Assembly (NCBI GenBank): GCA_900766165.1
Contig: CAAFUK010000050.1
Location: forward strand, 1-31,188
DNA length: 31,188 bases
From: an uncultured Collinsella sp.
GTDB lineage: Bacteria; Actinomycetota; Coriobacteriia; Coriobacteriales; Coriobacteriaceae
Direction of reading: 5' to 3'
The notes under the pieces were generated by a model, which did no database searches, was not told the origin of the DNA, and saw nothing but the letters and a program-made list of their open reading frames with translations. The position numbers were made by a program, and so were the translations under genes. Shown piece after piece: positions 15,801-24,481 of the stretch. Each line of letters begins with the position of its first letter. Position 1 is the stretch's first letter.

Positions 15801-17525
15801 GGCATCGGCCTGATCTCGCCTCCGCCGCACCACGACATCTACTCCATCGAGGACCTGGCAGAGCTGATCTTTGACCTTAAGAACGCCAACCCCGGCGCGC
15901 GCGTGTCGGTCAAGCTGGTCAGCGAGGCCGGCGTCGGCACCATCGCCACTGGTGTTGCCAAGGGCGCTGCCGACAAGATTTTGATCAGCGGCCACAACGG
16001 CGGCTCGGGTGCCGCTGCTCGCGATTCGATCTGGCACGCCGGTCTGCCGCTGGAGCTTGGCCTTGCCGAGGCCCAGCAGACGCTGCTGCAAAACGGCCTG
16101 CGCTCGCGCGTGGTGCTCGAGGCCGACGGCAAGCTCATGGACGGCACCGATGTTGCCGTCGCCTGCCTGCTGGGTGCCGAGGAGTTTGGCTTTGCGACCA
16201 TGCCGCTCATCTCCATGGGCTGCCTCATGCAGCGCGACTGCCAGCAGGATACCTGCCCGGCCGGCATCGCCACGCAAAACTGTCGCCTGCGTCGCGGCTT
16301 CCGCGGCAAGCCGGAGCACGTCGAGCACTTTATGCTCTTTGTTGCCGAGCAGCTGCGCGAGGTCATGGCGAGTCTGGGCTTCCGCACCGTCGACGAGATG
16401 GTCGGCCATCCCGAGTGCCTGCGCCAGATTGAGGTCCCGGGCAACCGCAAGGCTAACCTGCTGGATCTGTCGCCCGTGCTGGCGAGCGCGACCTGTGAGT
16501 TTGGTGCCCATATCCCGGGTGCCGACGGCCGTCACTTCCTGCCCCAGATGGCTGCGGACAGCGAGCTCGAAAAGACGCTCGACTCCACGTTGTTTGTGCC
16601 CTATACGGCCGATGCCCGTGCGCACCTGCGTCCGATTCGCTTCCGCGCCGATATCGCCAACGTCAACCGCTGCGTGGGCACCATCTTGGGCAACGCGGTG
16701 ACCAAGGCGCATCCCGAGGGCCTGCCCGCCGGCTCCATCACCATCGATTGCGATGGTTCGGCCGGTCAGAGCTTTGGCGCCTTCCTGCCGCGCGGCATTA
16801 CGCTCAACGTGTGCGGCGACGCCAACGACTACTTTGGCAAGGGCCTTTCGGGCGGCGAGGTGTCGGTGCGCCCCAACCCGCATGCGACCTACAAGTTCGA
16901 CGAGAACATCATCGTGGGCAACGTTGCGTTCTTTGGCGCTACGAGTGGCCGCGGCTTCATTAACGGCCTGGCCGGCCAGCGCTTTGGCGTACGCAACTCC
17001 GGTGCCACGGTGGTGGTCGAGGGCTGCGGCAACCATGGCTGCGAGTACATGACGGGAGGTCTGGCGCTCATCCTGGGCGAGGTCGGGCAGAACTTCGCCG
17101 CCGGCATGACGGGCGGCGTGGCTTACGTCTTTGACCAGTACGGCACCCTCGATGCCCGTGTGAACCACGAGAGCGTTGAGCTCAAGGCCCCGACGGCCGG
17201 TGAGCTGGCACAGATTCGCGAGCTCATCCAGGAGCACGTGGACGCGACGCAGAGCCCGCGCGGCATTAAGCTGCTCTACAGCTTTGAGACGATGAGCAAG
17301 CACTTTGTGAAGGTCATTCCGACCGAGTACGAGCGCGTGCTGGCGATTGTCGCCGCCGCCGAGGCCGTCGGCAAGACGCATGAGCAGGCCGAGGAGCTGG
17401 CGTTTGACATTGTGACCGGTCGCGCCGACGCCGCCGATGTCGCTCGCTTTGATGTGGCGGGTGGTGTCGCTGGCGCTGTGCCCGCCGCCGCCAGCTCTGT
17501 TGCTTCGACCAAGAAGGAGGCGTAA
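12828..17525 (+). CDS. gltB: Glutamate synthase large (alpha) subunit
   Basis: Makes glutamate from 2-oxoglutarate and glutamine-derived ammonia with the GltD subunit. At 1565 residues it has full family length. The N-terminal class-II glutaminase domain exposes Cys21 (DHDACGIGA) after removal of a 20-residue propeptide. HSRYSTNT and the FIIHNGEINTL segment belong to that domain. The central and FMN synthase domains follow (RFNTGAMSYGSISKEAHE, KMAQGAKPGEGG, KILISGHNGGSGA). The 3Fe-4S cluster cysteines fit Cys1132, Cys1138 and Cys1143 with the expected CX5CX4C spacing. The C-terminal beta-helix contains the repeated G..G motifs (GNHGCEYMTGG). The ATG at 12828 has ggggagga upstream, and gltD follows after five bases. 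Confidence 0.97.
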   Translation: MQADSAQQQGLYRPEFDHDACGIGALADINGERHHQILDDALSILVNLEHRGGTGLEKNTGDGAGILFQVPHHFFRKEAQKCGQILPAEGDYGVAMLFFPQDDKGVEDARRVFEEGCAEAGVPLLFWREVPVDPHDLGETARACMPTILQAFLGRPDDTPAGDAFERRLYVCRRTIEKKADVEFALRDKIFYVCSMSSRTIVYKGMLVATQMRRFFIDLNDAAVKTAVALVHSRYSTNTTPSWERAHPNRFIIHNGEINTLKGNVNWIRAREPNLYSPVLQHDLERVMPIINREGSDSAILDNVLEFLVMNGRPLTRAASMLLPEPWDHNDSLSEERRAYDAYQSMLMEPWDGPAAIAFTDGRTLGAALDRNGLRPARYYVTRDGRFMLASEVGTIEVSPENILTSGCLGPGQMLEVDFARGRVIYNDELRARYAKEKPYRDWIAEETLTVDALDEPVAATPAEDDEVPTAVRMAKLGYHWDDVDEVVRPMAQQGKAPLASMGIDAPLACLSKKTRSFFDYFYQLFAQVTNPPIDALREHMVTSTTLYLGNHGNLLEDSRTACQLVRLERPLLNEEEFDRICAIDRVGFKTRRFRAVYRRDAGEGALQAALKQLAEDVEAAVRDGVNIVVLSDRAAAGEVPVPSLLAVGCVHNHLIRAGVRTFADIVVECGDAVSPHDFAALVGYSASGIYPYNAHACIRDLAARGDLDVTAEQGIDNYNKAATAGIVSIMSKMGISTVQSYHSAQIFEAVGFTPEFVNAYFAGTVSRVGGMGVEDVEREQNERYDAALAILKSPAPDQLPTLGLTKWRPLGGEDHLIDPQTVYLLQTACREDSYDTFKEYSARLHRTGRAVRLRDLLDFDASGRTPVSLDEVEPALNIVRRFNTGAMSYGSISKEAHECMAIAMNRLHGRSNSGEGGEDPRRETPLANGDSKNSAIKQVASARFGVTSRYLCSAFEIQIKMAQGAKPGEGGHLPGKKVYPWIAEVRQSTPGIGLISPPPHHDIYSIEDLAELIFDLKNANPGARVSVKLVSEAGVGTIATGVAKGAADKILISGHNGGSGAAARDSIWHAGLPLELGLAEAQQTLLQNGLRSRVVLEADGKLMDGTDVAVACLLGAEEFGFATMPLISMGCLMQRDCQQDTCPAGIATQNCRLRRGFRGKPEHVEHFMLFVAEQLREVMASLGFRTVDEMVGHPECLRQIEVPGNRKANLLDLSPVLASATCEFGAHIPGADGRHFLPQMAADSELEKTLDSTLFVPYTADARAHLRPIRFRADIANVNRCVGTILGNAVTKAHPEGLPAGSITIDCDGSAGQSFGAFLPRGITLNVCGDANDYFGKGLSGGEVSVRPNPHATYKFDENIIVGNVAFFGATSGRGFINGLAGQRFGVRNSGATVVVEGCGNHGCEYMTGGLALILGEVGQNFAAGMTGGVAYVFDQYGTLDARVNHESVELKAPTAGELAQIRELIQEHVDATQSPRGIKLLYSFETMSKHFVKVIPTEYERVLAIVAAAEAVGKTHEQAEELAFDIVTGRADAADVARFDVAGGVAGAVPAAASSVASTKKEA

Positions 17526-17530
17526 GTGCC

Positions 17531-19012
<1,482 letters not shown>

Positions 19013-19029
19013 GGCGGCTGTCCACAGCT

Positions 19030-19118
19030 GAATCGTCAAGGGCTGTCCCCAACGGCCGGCACATAAGGAACGTCCCCAAGTGCCGGCATGCTGGGGACGT
19101 TCCTTTTGGGTCGGCATT
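19030..19118. repeat. Nested gtcccc-type palindrome after gltD
   Basis: aaggaacgtcccca (19065-19078) is a perfect 14-bp inverted repeat with tggggacgttcctt (19092-19105). Outside it gccggcac on the left and gtcggcat on the right extend the symmetry imperfectly. The loop repeats gtgccggca, and further ctgtcccc and ggggaca words flank it. Ending in cctttt, the hairpin could terminate gltBD. The frames crossing it on the minus strand read repetitive VPxxPALGDVP-like peptides that come from the repeat and are not treated as a gene. Confidence 0.8.
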
Positions 19119-19428
19119 CGGGGACACTTCTTGCGGGTTTGCGACCGATTTGCTCGTTTGTCGACGCGCGAGTGTCCATTCGGCGTTTTCTTGAGCTGTG
19201 GTCACCTGTTGTTTCTGTGGTGGCTGTGGGCATATGGCTCAAAAGGGCGGGTTGGCCGTCTATGTTTACCTGCGGTTTTATTGCGGTGCGCATTTTCGGT
19301 CAAGCATCCCGTCAAGTGTTTGGTCAGCAGTTGGTTTGCAGCCGGAGGCCTATTTTGTCCGTGCTGACAGTGGCTGCCCACCCTCCTCGTAAGCTCAAAT
19401 TGAGGTTCATCAGTTTGAGGAGGATGCC
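19119..19428. other. Intergenic region before the 235-residue gene
   Basis: About 310 bases without a supported gene. Short frames on both strands lack ribosome sites or protein-like composition. The region is less GC-rich than the flanking genes, and no clear promoter stands out. Confidence 0.3.
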
Positions 19429-20136
19429 GTGACTGACCACGTTTTAGACCGAGCGCATCTGGCCGAAGCCGTTGGCAACGATATTGCCGACATGGCCCAT
19501 TTTTGGATGCTGCGGAAGTTTCAGTTTTTGGAGCCGGCGCGCGAGCAGTTCGAGATCATTGTCGACCCGTGGCTCGGCTATTGCACCGAGCCTTCCCAAA
19601 ACGAAATCATGGCCTACAACATGGCATTTACCGATTGGCTGCTCTTCGAGCGCCCCTATCGCCATGGCAAGACGCTGCTCGAGCTGTATGTTGATGAGCC
19701 GCCGGCATCGCTTTCGCCTGCCTCGCTCAAGCGGCTCGAGCAGGTATGCGACACGCAGTATTTCTCGCGCTTTGGCATTTTGGACAAGGATCCTGCGACT
19801 GGTATGGTCGCGCTGAAGGACACACGCACCGACCGTCGCTTTGACGTCTACGATCCGCATATCGTGCAAAAGGAGCATTGGAGCGACGGAGCGATTGCGG
19901 TGCGCCTCGCCTGCGTCGACGATGTCTGGCTGACGGCGGGACAACTCTATCTGTATGACATCGCACGCCTGAGTGACACGGCGGTCGATGGGCCTGGTGC
20001 GGTGCATCCGGAGGACCTGCAGGATGGCTTTGACACCTCGTGCATCAGTTTCTTCTTGCGTCTGGTCCGCGACATCATGGGCGCCCAGGGGCGGTACGTA
20101 AAGTCGCTCAACATCTACGAGCAGGAGTGGGAGTAA
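19429..20136 (+). CDS. Hypothetical protein, 235 residues
   Basis: I do not recognise this family. The GTG start at 19429 has a strong gaggagg site (19418-19424). The protein is soluble and acidic, rich in aromatic residues, without transmembrane segments or cysteine clusters. Notable stretches are DMAHFWMLRKFQFLEPAREQ near the N-terminus, MAFTDWLLFERPYRHGKTLLE around residue 65-85, and a final helix SCISFFLRLVRDIMGAQGRYV. Codon use matches the neighbours, so it looks like a real resident gene. It stands between the gtcccc-type palindrome and the four-copy repeat A array, and gives no pathway clue. Confidence 0.75.
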   Translation: MTDHVLDRAHLAEAVGNDIADMAHFWMLRKFQFLEPAREQFEIIVDPWLGYCTEPSQNEIMAYNMAFTDWLLFERPYRHGKTLLELYVDEPPASLSPASLKRLEQVCDTQYFSRFGILDKDPATGMVALKDTRTDRRFDVYDPHIVQKEHWSDGAIAVRLACVDDVWLTAGQLYLYDIARLSDTAVDGPGAVHPEDLQDGFDTSCISFFLRLVRDIMGAQGRYVKSLNIYEQEWE

Positions 20137-20172
20137 GGGATGGGCTGTCGCAGCGCCGCCGCGTGTCTATTT

Positions 20173-20229
20173 GTCTCGATCTGTAACGTTTAGGGACAAA
20201 AAACCGGTCTACCTGTTACAGATCGAGAC
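20173..20229. repeat. 57-bp palindromic repeat A, copy 4 (array of four)
   Basis: Perfect arms: gtctcgatctgtaac (20173-20187) and gttacagatcgagac (20215-20229). This is the best consensus copy. Centre 27 nt, opening gtttaggg and ending tctacct. It starts 36 bp after the stop of the 235-residue gene. Confidence 0.93.
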
Positions 20230-20252
20230 GAATGCTTGGGCGCTGCTGATTT

Positions 20253-20309
20253 GTCTAAATCTGTAACGTTTAGGGCCCTGGAGAACGTCTAACTGTTACA
20301 GATCGAGAC
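20253..20309. repeat. 57-bp palindromic repeat A, copy 5
   Basis: Left arm gtctaaatctgtaac (20253-20267), right arm gttacagatcgagac (20295-20309). There are two mismatched positions, and this is the only copy that cannot pair fully on either strand. It starts 80 bp after copy 4, with a 23-base linker. Confidence 0.92.
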
Positions 20310-20332
20310 GTTTGGCACCTGGTTGGGGGAAT

Positions 20333-20389
20333 GTCTCAATCTGTAACATCTACAGGCCAAAACTCGACCTACCTGTTACAAATTGAGAC
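20333..20389. repeat. 57-bp palindromic repeat A, copy 6
   Basis: Left arm gtctcaatctgtaac (20333-20347), right arm gttacaaattgagac (20375-20389). The outer halves carry paired G-to-A and C-to-T changes that keep complementarity. It starts 80 bp after copy 5. Confidence 0.92.
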
Positions 20390-20413
20390 AAAGGTTGGAC
20401 GCGGTGTCGAAAG

Positions 20414-20470
20414 ATCTCGATCTGTAACATCTAGCGGCCAAAAATCGGTCTTCCTGTTACAGATCAAGAC
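20414..20470. repeat. 57-bp palindromic repeat A, copy 7
   Basis: Left arm atctcgatctgtaac (20414-20428), right arm gttacagatcaagac (20456-20470). It starts 81 bp after copy 6 and ends 20 bp before the proposed nuclease start, so it occupies the position expected for that gene's promoter. Confidence 0.92.
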
Positions 20471-20490
20471 ATTTGTCAGCGGAGGCAACG

Positions 20491-21567
20491 GTGACGATGG
20501 TCCATTTGTCTGACGTGGTGGTGATGAAAGTGTCTAATACCGTTCTCAAACACAAACATGCGACTCGCAACACGTTGGCGCGGAACAGGATGCTCGCGCG
20601 GCTCACGGAGGCGACCGAGCAAGGTACGCTGCTCGCAACGCATGACAATACCGAGCTCATGTGGCTGCGACGCCATGTTGGAACCGACGATATCGCGGAG
20701 CCCGAGCCGTACCTGTTCTGTTTTCAGCATGATTGGGATGCATTGACGCCGGCGGAGCGAGCGCTGAGGACTATCAAAGGGCTTGCGAAATTTCATCCCG
20801 ATTGGGCGTTTTGGGGATATGACGCCGCGCTGATATGGGGTCTGGAGGTGCCGAATGATCTGCTCGGGCCGCGTTTCCTTGTTAAGACTTGCTGTTCGGT
20901 GACGTTGAGCGGCGGGTGCAGGTTGTTGCGTCCGCAGATTGCGGGCGCGCTCGAGCGCGTCGACGGCGTGCGGGTGACGTCGTTTTGGCGCACGGCGGAG
21001 GATTGCTTGCTGTGTGCGCCGTTCTCCTACGGGTTGGCGATTGCCGATTCTGCACTGCGGGTGAAAGACGTATCACGTGGGGATTTGTGCGAGCGCCTCC
21101 GCGCCGATTGCGAGGGCAGGCGAGGGTATCGCAGGGCACAGGCGATTGCGTCGTATGCGGACGGGCTGTCCGAAAACGGCGGCGAGTCTCGGTTCCGAGC
21201 GTTCTTTATTGCGTACGGCTTTCCGGTTCCGGAGCTGCAGGTGGAGTTTCGCGACCCGCTCGATCCGAGCCAGGTGTTTCGCGTCGACTTTTTTTGGCGG
21301 CTCGAGGAGGGAACGTGCGTGATTGGCGAGCTGGACGGTAAGGGGAAGTACACCCTGCAGAGCGGCGAGGCCCGGGAGCCGGTCGACCCATTCGTGGCAG
21401 AGCGTCAGCGGGAATCTCATCTGACAATGCTCGGGCACAAGGTGCTTCGGTTTACGTTTGATGAGCTCAAGAATCCGGGGAAGCTGGTTGAGAAGATGAG
21501 GCTGGCGGGTATTCCGCGACGGCCCGATTTGGCTGAGGAGTGGAGACGTCGGTGGTATGGGCGCTGA
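20491..21567 (+). CDS. AbiEi-like / DUF559-like putative endonuclease-fold protein
   Basis: About 358 residues. The N-terminal part (RNRMLARLTEATEQGTLLAT, then LTPAERALRTIKGLAKFHPD and WGYDAALIWGLEVP) resembles AbiEi-type antitoxin or transcriptional-regulator regions. The C-terminal part resembles DUF559/Vsr-like domains of the PD-(D/E)XK fold: ESRFRAFFIAYGFPVPELQ, then RVDFFW with Asp266, ELDGKGKY with Glu280, Asp282 and Lys284, and HKVLRFTFDEL. The nuclease-type acidic residues and lysine are therefore present. ggagg at 20481-20485 precedes GTG 20491 by five bases; ATG 20497 is an alternative, and TTG 20473 is unlikely. The gene is closely flanked by repeat A copies on both sides. Activity and target are not known from sequence. 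Confidence 0.75.
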   Translation: MTMVHLSDVVVMKVSNTVLKHKHATRNTLARNRMLARLTEATEQGTLLATHDNTELMWLRRHVGTDDIAEPEPYLFCFQHDWDALTPAERALRTIKGLAKFHPDWAFWGYDAALIWGLEVPNDLLGPRFLVKTCCSVTLSGGCRLLRPQIAGALERVDGVRVTSFWRTAEDCLLCAPFSYGLAIADSALRVKDVSRGDLCERLRADCEGRRGYRRAQAIASYADGLSENGGESRFRAFFIAYGFPVPELQVEFRDPLDPSQVFRVDFFWRLEEGTCVIGELDGKGKYTLQSGEAREPVDPFVAERQRESHLTMLGHKVLRFTFDELKNPGKLVEKMRLAGIPRRPDLAEEWRRRWYGR

Positions 21568-21575
21568 GAGGTTTT

Positions 21576-21632
21576 GTCTTGATCTGTAACGTTTAGAAGT
21601 TGTTTGAGTTCGTAATTGTTACAGATCGAGAC
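21576..21632. repeat. 57-bp palindromic repeat A, copy 8
   Basis: Left arm gtcttgatctgtaac (21576-21590), right arm gttacagatcgagac (21618-21632), paired throughout with one T-G. It begins only eight bases after the nuclease-like gene's stop codon. Confidence 0.92.
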
Positions 21633-21656
21633 AAACCGGTGAAACGTCGACCGAAT

Positions 21657-21713
21657 GTCTCGATCTGTAACATCAAGGGGCCCAACAACCCTGTATCTGT
21701 TACAGATCGAGAT
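21657..21713. repeat. 57-bp palindromic repeat A, copy 9
   Basis: Left arm gtctcgatctgtaac (21657-21671), right arm gttacagatcgagat (21699-21713), with a G-T at the outermost pair. It starts 81 bp after copy 8. Its 27-nt centre contains ggggcccaacaaccc, which could form an extra small stem. Confidence 0.92.
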
Positions 21714-21862
21714 ATTTCCCTGGTGTCGCTGGGGTGGGACTGCAGCATATTCCGTCTCCCACATCCCCTCTTCCCTCCGTTAACCGATGCGTCTGCAGCA
21801 ATCCAGCGGGACTAGGTGATAATGGACAAATGTTCAAGTTAATCGTGAGGGAGGAGCTCGAT

Positions 21863-23233
21863 ATGGCGTCTGCCGATCGTTCCACGTTGTTTATCAATGC
21901 GACCATTCTGGATGGCTCGGAGCATATGGAGCCGCAACCCGATATGGCCGTGACTGTTGAGCGCGGCGTCATCACCTGGATGGGGCCGAGCGCCGTGGCC
22001 CAAGCTCCAGCGGGGGCCGAGGTTATCGACCTGGCAGGTGCGTATCTCATGCCAGGCCTCATCAATATGCATGTGCATCTGTGCGGTTCGGGCAAGCCGG
22101 TTTCGGCGGGCGATGCGGGCGCGCTGATGAAGAAGCTCGACAATCCCGTGGGCCGCGCCATCGTGCGCCATATCCTCAAGAGCAGCGCTCAGCAGCAGCT
22201 GGCAAGCGGCGTGACCACGGTGCGCGGTGCAGGCGACCCGTTGTTTGCCGACATCGCCGTGCGCGATGCTATCGATGCCGGCAAGTATCAGGGTCCGCGT
22301 CTGGTGGCACCGGGAACGGGTGTCACGGTGCCGGGTGGCCACGGTGCGGGCCTCTTTGCGCAGGTGGCCAATACTCCCGCAGAGGCGGCCGAACAGGTGC
22401 GCGACCTGTATGCGCGCGGCGCCGACGTCATCAAGCTATTCGTGACGGGCGGCGTGTTCGATGCGACCGAGGTGGGCGAGCCGGGCGTGCTGCGCATGCC
22501 GGTCGAGGTCGCCGCTGCGGCGTGCAAGGCAGCGCACGAGGTCGGCCTTCCGGTCATGGCCCATGCCGAGAGCACCGAAGGTGTGGAGGCCGCGCTTCAG
22601 GCCGGCGTCGATACGATCGAGCACGGCGCTCCGATGACCCCCGAGATCCTGGAGCTGTACCGCGGCGCCGCGGGAACACAGCTCGAGGGACGTGCGCCGA
22701 GCGTGACCTGCACGATCAGCCCCGCACTGCCGTTTGTACTGCTCGATCCGGAAAAGACCCATTCGACCGACACGCAAAAGAAGAACGGCGACATCGTGTG
22801 CTCGGGCATTATCGAGAGTGCTCGTGCGGCGCTGGAAGCCGGTATCAAGGTGGGCCTGGGCACGGACTCGAGCTGCCCGTTCGTGACGCAGTACGACATG
22901 TGGCGCGAGGTGACCTATTTTGCCAAGTACGTGGGCGTGAGCAATGCCTTCGCGCTGCATACGGCCACGCAGGTCAATGCCGAGCTGCTGGGCCTGGGCG
23001 ACGAGACCGGTGCAATCGAGTGCGGCAAGGCTGCCGATATTCTGGTGACGCGCGAGAATCCTCTGGACGACCTAGCGGTGTTGCGTGAACCGATGCATGT
23101 GATGTGCCGCGGTGATCTGGTGCGCAAGCTGGAGGTCAAGCACATCCCCGAGGTTGACACCGAGCTCGACGCGATTATGGCTATGCCAGCAGAAGCCCTG
23201 GCAGAGGAGCTCGCTCGCGACGGCGTAGCTTAG
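21863..23233 (+). CDS. Metal-dependent amidohydrolase family protein
   Basis: A 456-residue amidohydrolase with a TIM-barrel metal centre. Ligands can be placed: His70 and His72 (NMHVHLCG), Lys191 (VIKLFVTGG, probably carboxylated), His234 (VMAHAES), His254 (TIEHGAP) and Asp335 (LGTDSSC). The N- and C-terminal beta-sandwich segments (LFINATILDGSE...; GKAADILVTRENPLDDL) are present. This arrangement fits the imidazolonepropionase-like and Xaa-Pro/Xaa-Arg dipeptidase-like subgroup, so a peptide- or acyl-amino-acid-cleaving enzyme is likely; the substrate cannot be read from sequence. I chose ATG 21863 because ggagg (21850-21854) lies eight bases upstream. The open frame back to 21734 runs close to repeat A copy 9 and lacks a site. 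Confidence 0.88.
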   Translation: MASADRSTLFINATILDGSEHMEPQPDMAVTVERGVITWMGPSAVAQAPAGAEVIDLAGAYLMPGLINMHVHLCGSGKPVSAGDAGALMKKLDNPVGRAIVRHILKSSAQQQLASGVTTVRGAGDPLFADIAVRDAIDAGKYQGPRLVAPGTGVTVPGGHGAGLFAQVANTPAEAAEQVRDLYARGADVIKLFVTGGVFDATEVGEPGVLRMPVEVAAAACKAAHEVGLPVMAHAESTEGVEAALQAGVDTIEHGAPMTPEILELYRGAAGTQLEGRAPSVTCTISPALPFVLLDPEKTHSTDTQKKNGDIVCSGIIESARAALEAGIKVGLGTDSSCPFVTQYDMWREVTYFAKYVGVSNAFALHTATQVNAELLGLGDETGAIECGKAADILVTRENPLDDLAVLREPMHVMCRGDLVRKLEVKHIPEVDTELDAIMAMPAEALAEELARDGVA

Positions 23234-23274
23234 GCGCTGGCGCGACGGCTTCATCGAATGATGTCGCCCCATGC

Positions 23275-23312
23275 AAAAAGCCGAGGTCTCAACACGAGGC
23301 CTCGGCTTTTAT
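23275..23312. terminator. Bidirectional terminator between convergent genes
   Basis: aaaaagccgagg (23275-23286) pairs with cctcggctttt (23300-23310). A-rich on one side and T-rich on the other, it can end both the amidohydrolase and the minus-strand zinc-ribbon transcript. Confidence 0.9.
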
Positions 23313-23332
23313 TCTGTCCTATGGTGTAGCGA

Positions 23333-23806
23333 CTAGGAGCGGGTTTCCATCTTGGCGTGGCACTTGGGGCAGGTGACGCGGATCTTGCCCTTGCCTTTGG
23401 GGACGGACAGTATCTGGCCGCAGTTGGGACACTTGAGGTATGCCGTGGTTTTGCGGCCCTTCCACATCTTCTTAGCCGTGCGCTTGGCACGCTCAAAGTC
23501 TTCCTTACTGGTGCCGGCCGCGCGCGAGGCGTTGGCAGCCGCAGTCCCGCCGCCCAAGCTGGCGACGAACTTGCCTAGGCCGGGGACGTTTGCGGTCGCC
23601 GTGACAAAAGCATCGTTCTCCTTGCGGCGGGCGTCGATGTTTTTGGACAGGCCGCGCAGCACGCCGAGTACGATTACGGCGATGGCGATCCAGCTGAGCC
23701 AATGGATGCGGGCCATCGATCCGATCATCGCGATGATAATGCCTGCGAAGCCCAGCACGACGGTGAGTTCGTCGGCGCCGTTGCGACCCTTCATAAAGTC
23801 ATTCAT
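23333..23806 (-). CDS. Zinc-ribbon membrane protein, function unknown
   Basis: A 157-residue protein. Two transmembrane segments (about residues 14-30 and 35-52) are joined by a short turn (RIHWLS). A basic, Ala/Gly-rich linker follows, then a C-terminal zinc ribbon with CPNCG and CPKCH (two CxxC pairs, about 20 residues apart). The ATG at 23806 has aaagg nine bases upstream. Such proteins are common in actinobacteria and resemble small membrane-anchored zinc-ribbon proteins of unknown role. A 67-bp palindrome lies between it and csoR, so it is probably a separate transcript from the copper operon. Confidence 0.8.
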   Translation of the reverse strand: MNDFMKGRNGADELTVVLGFAGIIIAMIGSMARIHWLSWIAIAVIVLGVLRGLSKNIDARRKENDAFVTATANVPGLGKFVASLGGGTAAANASRAAGTSKEDFERAKRTAKKMWKGRKTTAYLKCPNCGQILSVPKGKGKIRVTCPKCHAKMETRS

Positions 23807-23853
23807 GCAGAACTGCCTTTCATTTCGCTATGCTGCACGCCTTTATACCCGAT

Positions 23854-23920
23854 TTGGTGCAAAGGGGACAGGTCAATCTGCACCAAGGTGGTGCAAACGT
23901 ACCCGTCCCCAATGCACCAA
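23854..23920. repeat. 67-bp palindromic repeat, type E, copy 1
   Basis: The left arm begins ttggtgcaaaggggacaggt (23854-23873) and the right arm ends acccgtccccaatgcaccaa (23901-23920), with few mismatches. The centre has a second perfect palindrome, gcaccaaggtggtgc (23880-23894). The last base directly abuts the csoR stop codon (23921-23923). It could serve as the copper operon's terminator. Confidence 0.88.
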
Positions 23921-24193
23921 TTACTTGGCGAGCTTGTCGACGACGCGTTCGATTTCGGCGAGCTTGGCGGCTTTGAGCTCCTCGTCACCCGATTCGATGG
24001 CCGAGGCGACGCAGCCCTCGATATGGGCCTTGAGCACATCGGCGTTAATGCGCGCGATGAGTGCCTGCGTTGCCATGAGCTGCGTGGAAATATCGACGCA
24101 GTAGCGGTCCTCCTCGACCATCCGCAGGATGCCGTCGATCTGACCGCGTGCCGTCTTGAGCATGCGGGTCACCGATTTATGGTCTGCCATCAT
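23921..24193 (-). CDS. csoR: Copper-sensing transcriptional repressor CsoR
   Basis: A 90-residue all-helical repressor that releases DNA on binding Cu(I). The copper ligands Cys32, His57 and Cys61 (RYCVDIST...AHIEGC) form the CsoR-type C-H-C set. HKSVTRMLKTARGQIDGILRM is the family N-terminal helix. ATG codons at 24193 and 24190 are adjacent and either may be used, with gagga upstream. It is the last gene of copA-copZ-csoR, 38 bases after copZ, so it is inside the operon it should control, giving feedback. The operator is at 26936-26953. Confidence 0.93.
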   Translation of the reverse strand: MMADHKSVTRMLKTARGQIDGILRMVEEDRYCVDISTQLMATQALIARINADVLKAHIEGCVASAIESGDEELKAAKLAEIERVVDKLAK

Positions 24194-24231
24194 GGCGGGT
24201 CCTCGTTTCTGGTCGGGGTGCGCGTGGGTCG

Positions 24232-24453
24232 TTACGCGGCGGTTACGGACAGGGCGTGGAACTTCTCGCCGGCGCTCTCGACGGCGGCGGCGAGCTGCTC
24301 GGCGGTCACGGTGTCGGCGCACTCCACCTGGACGGTCTGGGTCTCGTGATCGGCGTCGGCGTCGGTCACGCCGGCCACGTTGAGCAGTGCCGTCTCGACA
24401 GTAGCGTCGCAGTGTCCGCACATGAGGCCAGACGTTTTAACGATGTAGTTCAT
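24232..24453 (-). CDS. copZ: Copper chaperone CopZ (heavy-metal-associated domain)
   Basis: A 73-residue HMA-domain protein that carries Cu(I) in the cytoplasm to CopA or CsoR. The metal site is Cys12-Gly-His-Cys15 in GLMCGHCDATVE, a variant of the usual GMTCxxC. The beta-alpha-beta fold matches the family length. The ATG at 24453 has a strong aaggaga site. A 67-bp palindrome occupies most of the gap to copA. Confidence 0.92.
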   Translation of the reverse strand: MNYIVKTSGLMCGHCDATVETALLNVAGVTDADADHETQTVQVECADTVTAEQLAAAVESAGEKFHALSVTAA

Positions 24454-24481
24454 GATTATCTCCTTTTCGTTGAGTACCTAA

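Noticed and set aside
19036..19293. 85-codon minus-strand frame after gltD
   Set aside because: The repetitive peptide is explained by the gtcccc palindrome; no ribosome site.
20173..20470. CRISPR array at the regularly spaced repeats
   Set aside because: The conserved parts are 15-bp arms in alternating orientation and the intervals alternate between 27 and 23-24 nt. There are only four units and no cas genes nearby.
20473..20490. TTG start of the nuclease-like gene at 20473
   Set aside because: It lies before the ggagg ribosome site; GTG 20491 or ATG 20497 fits that site.
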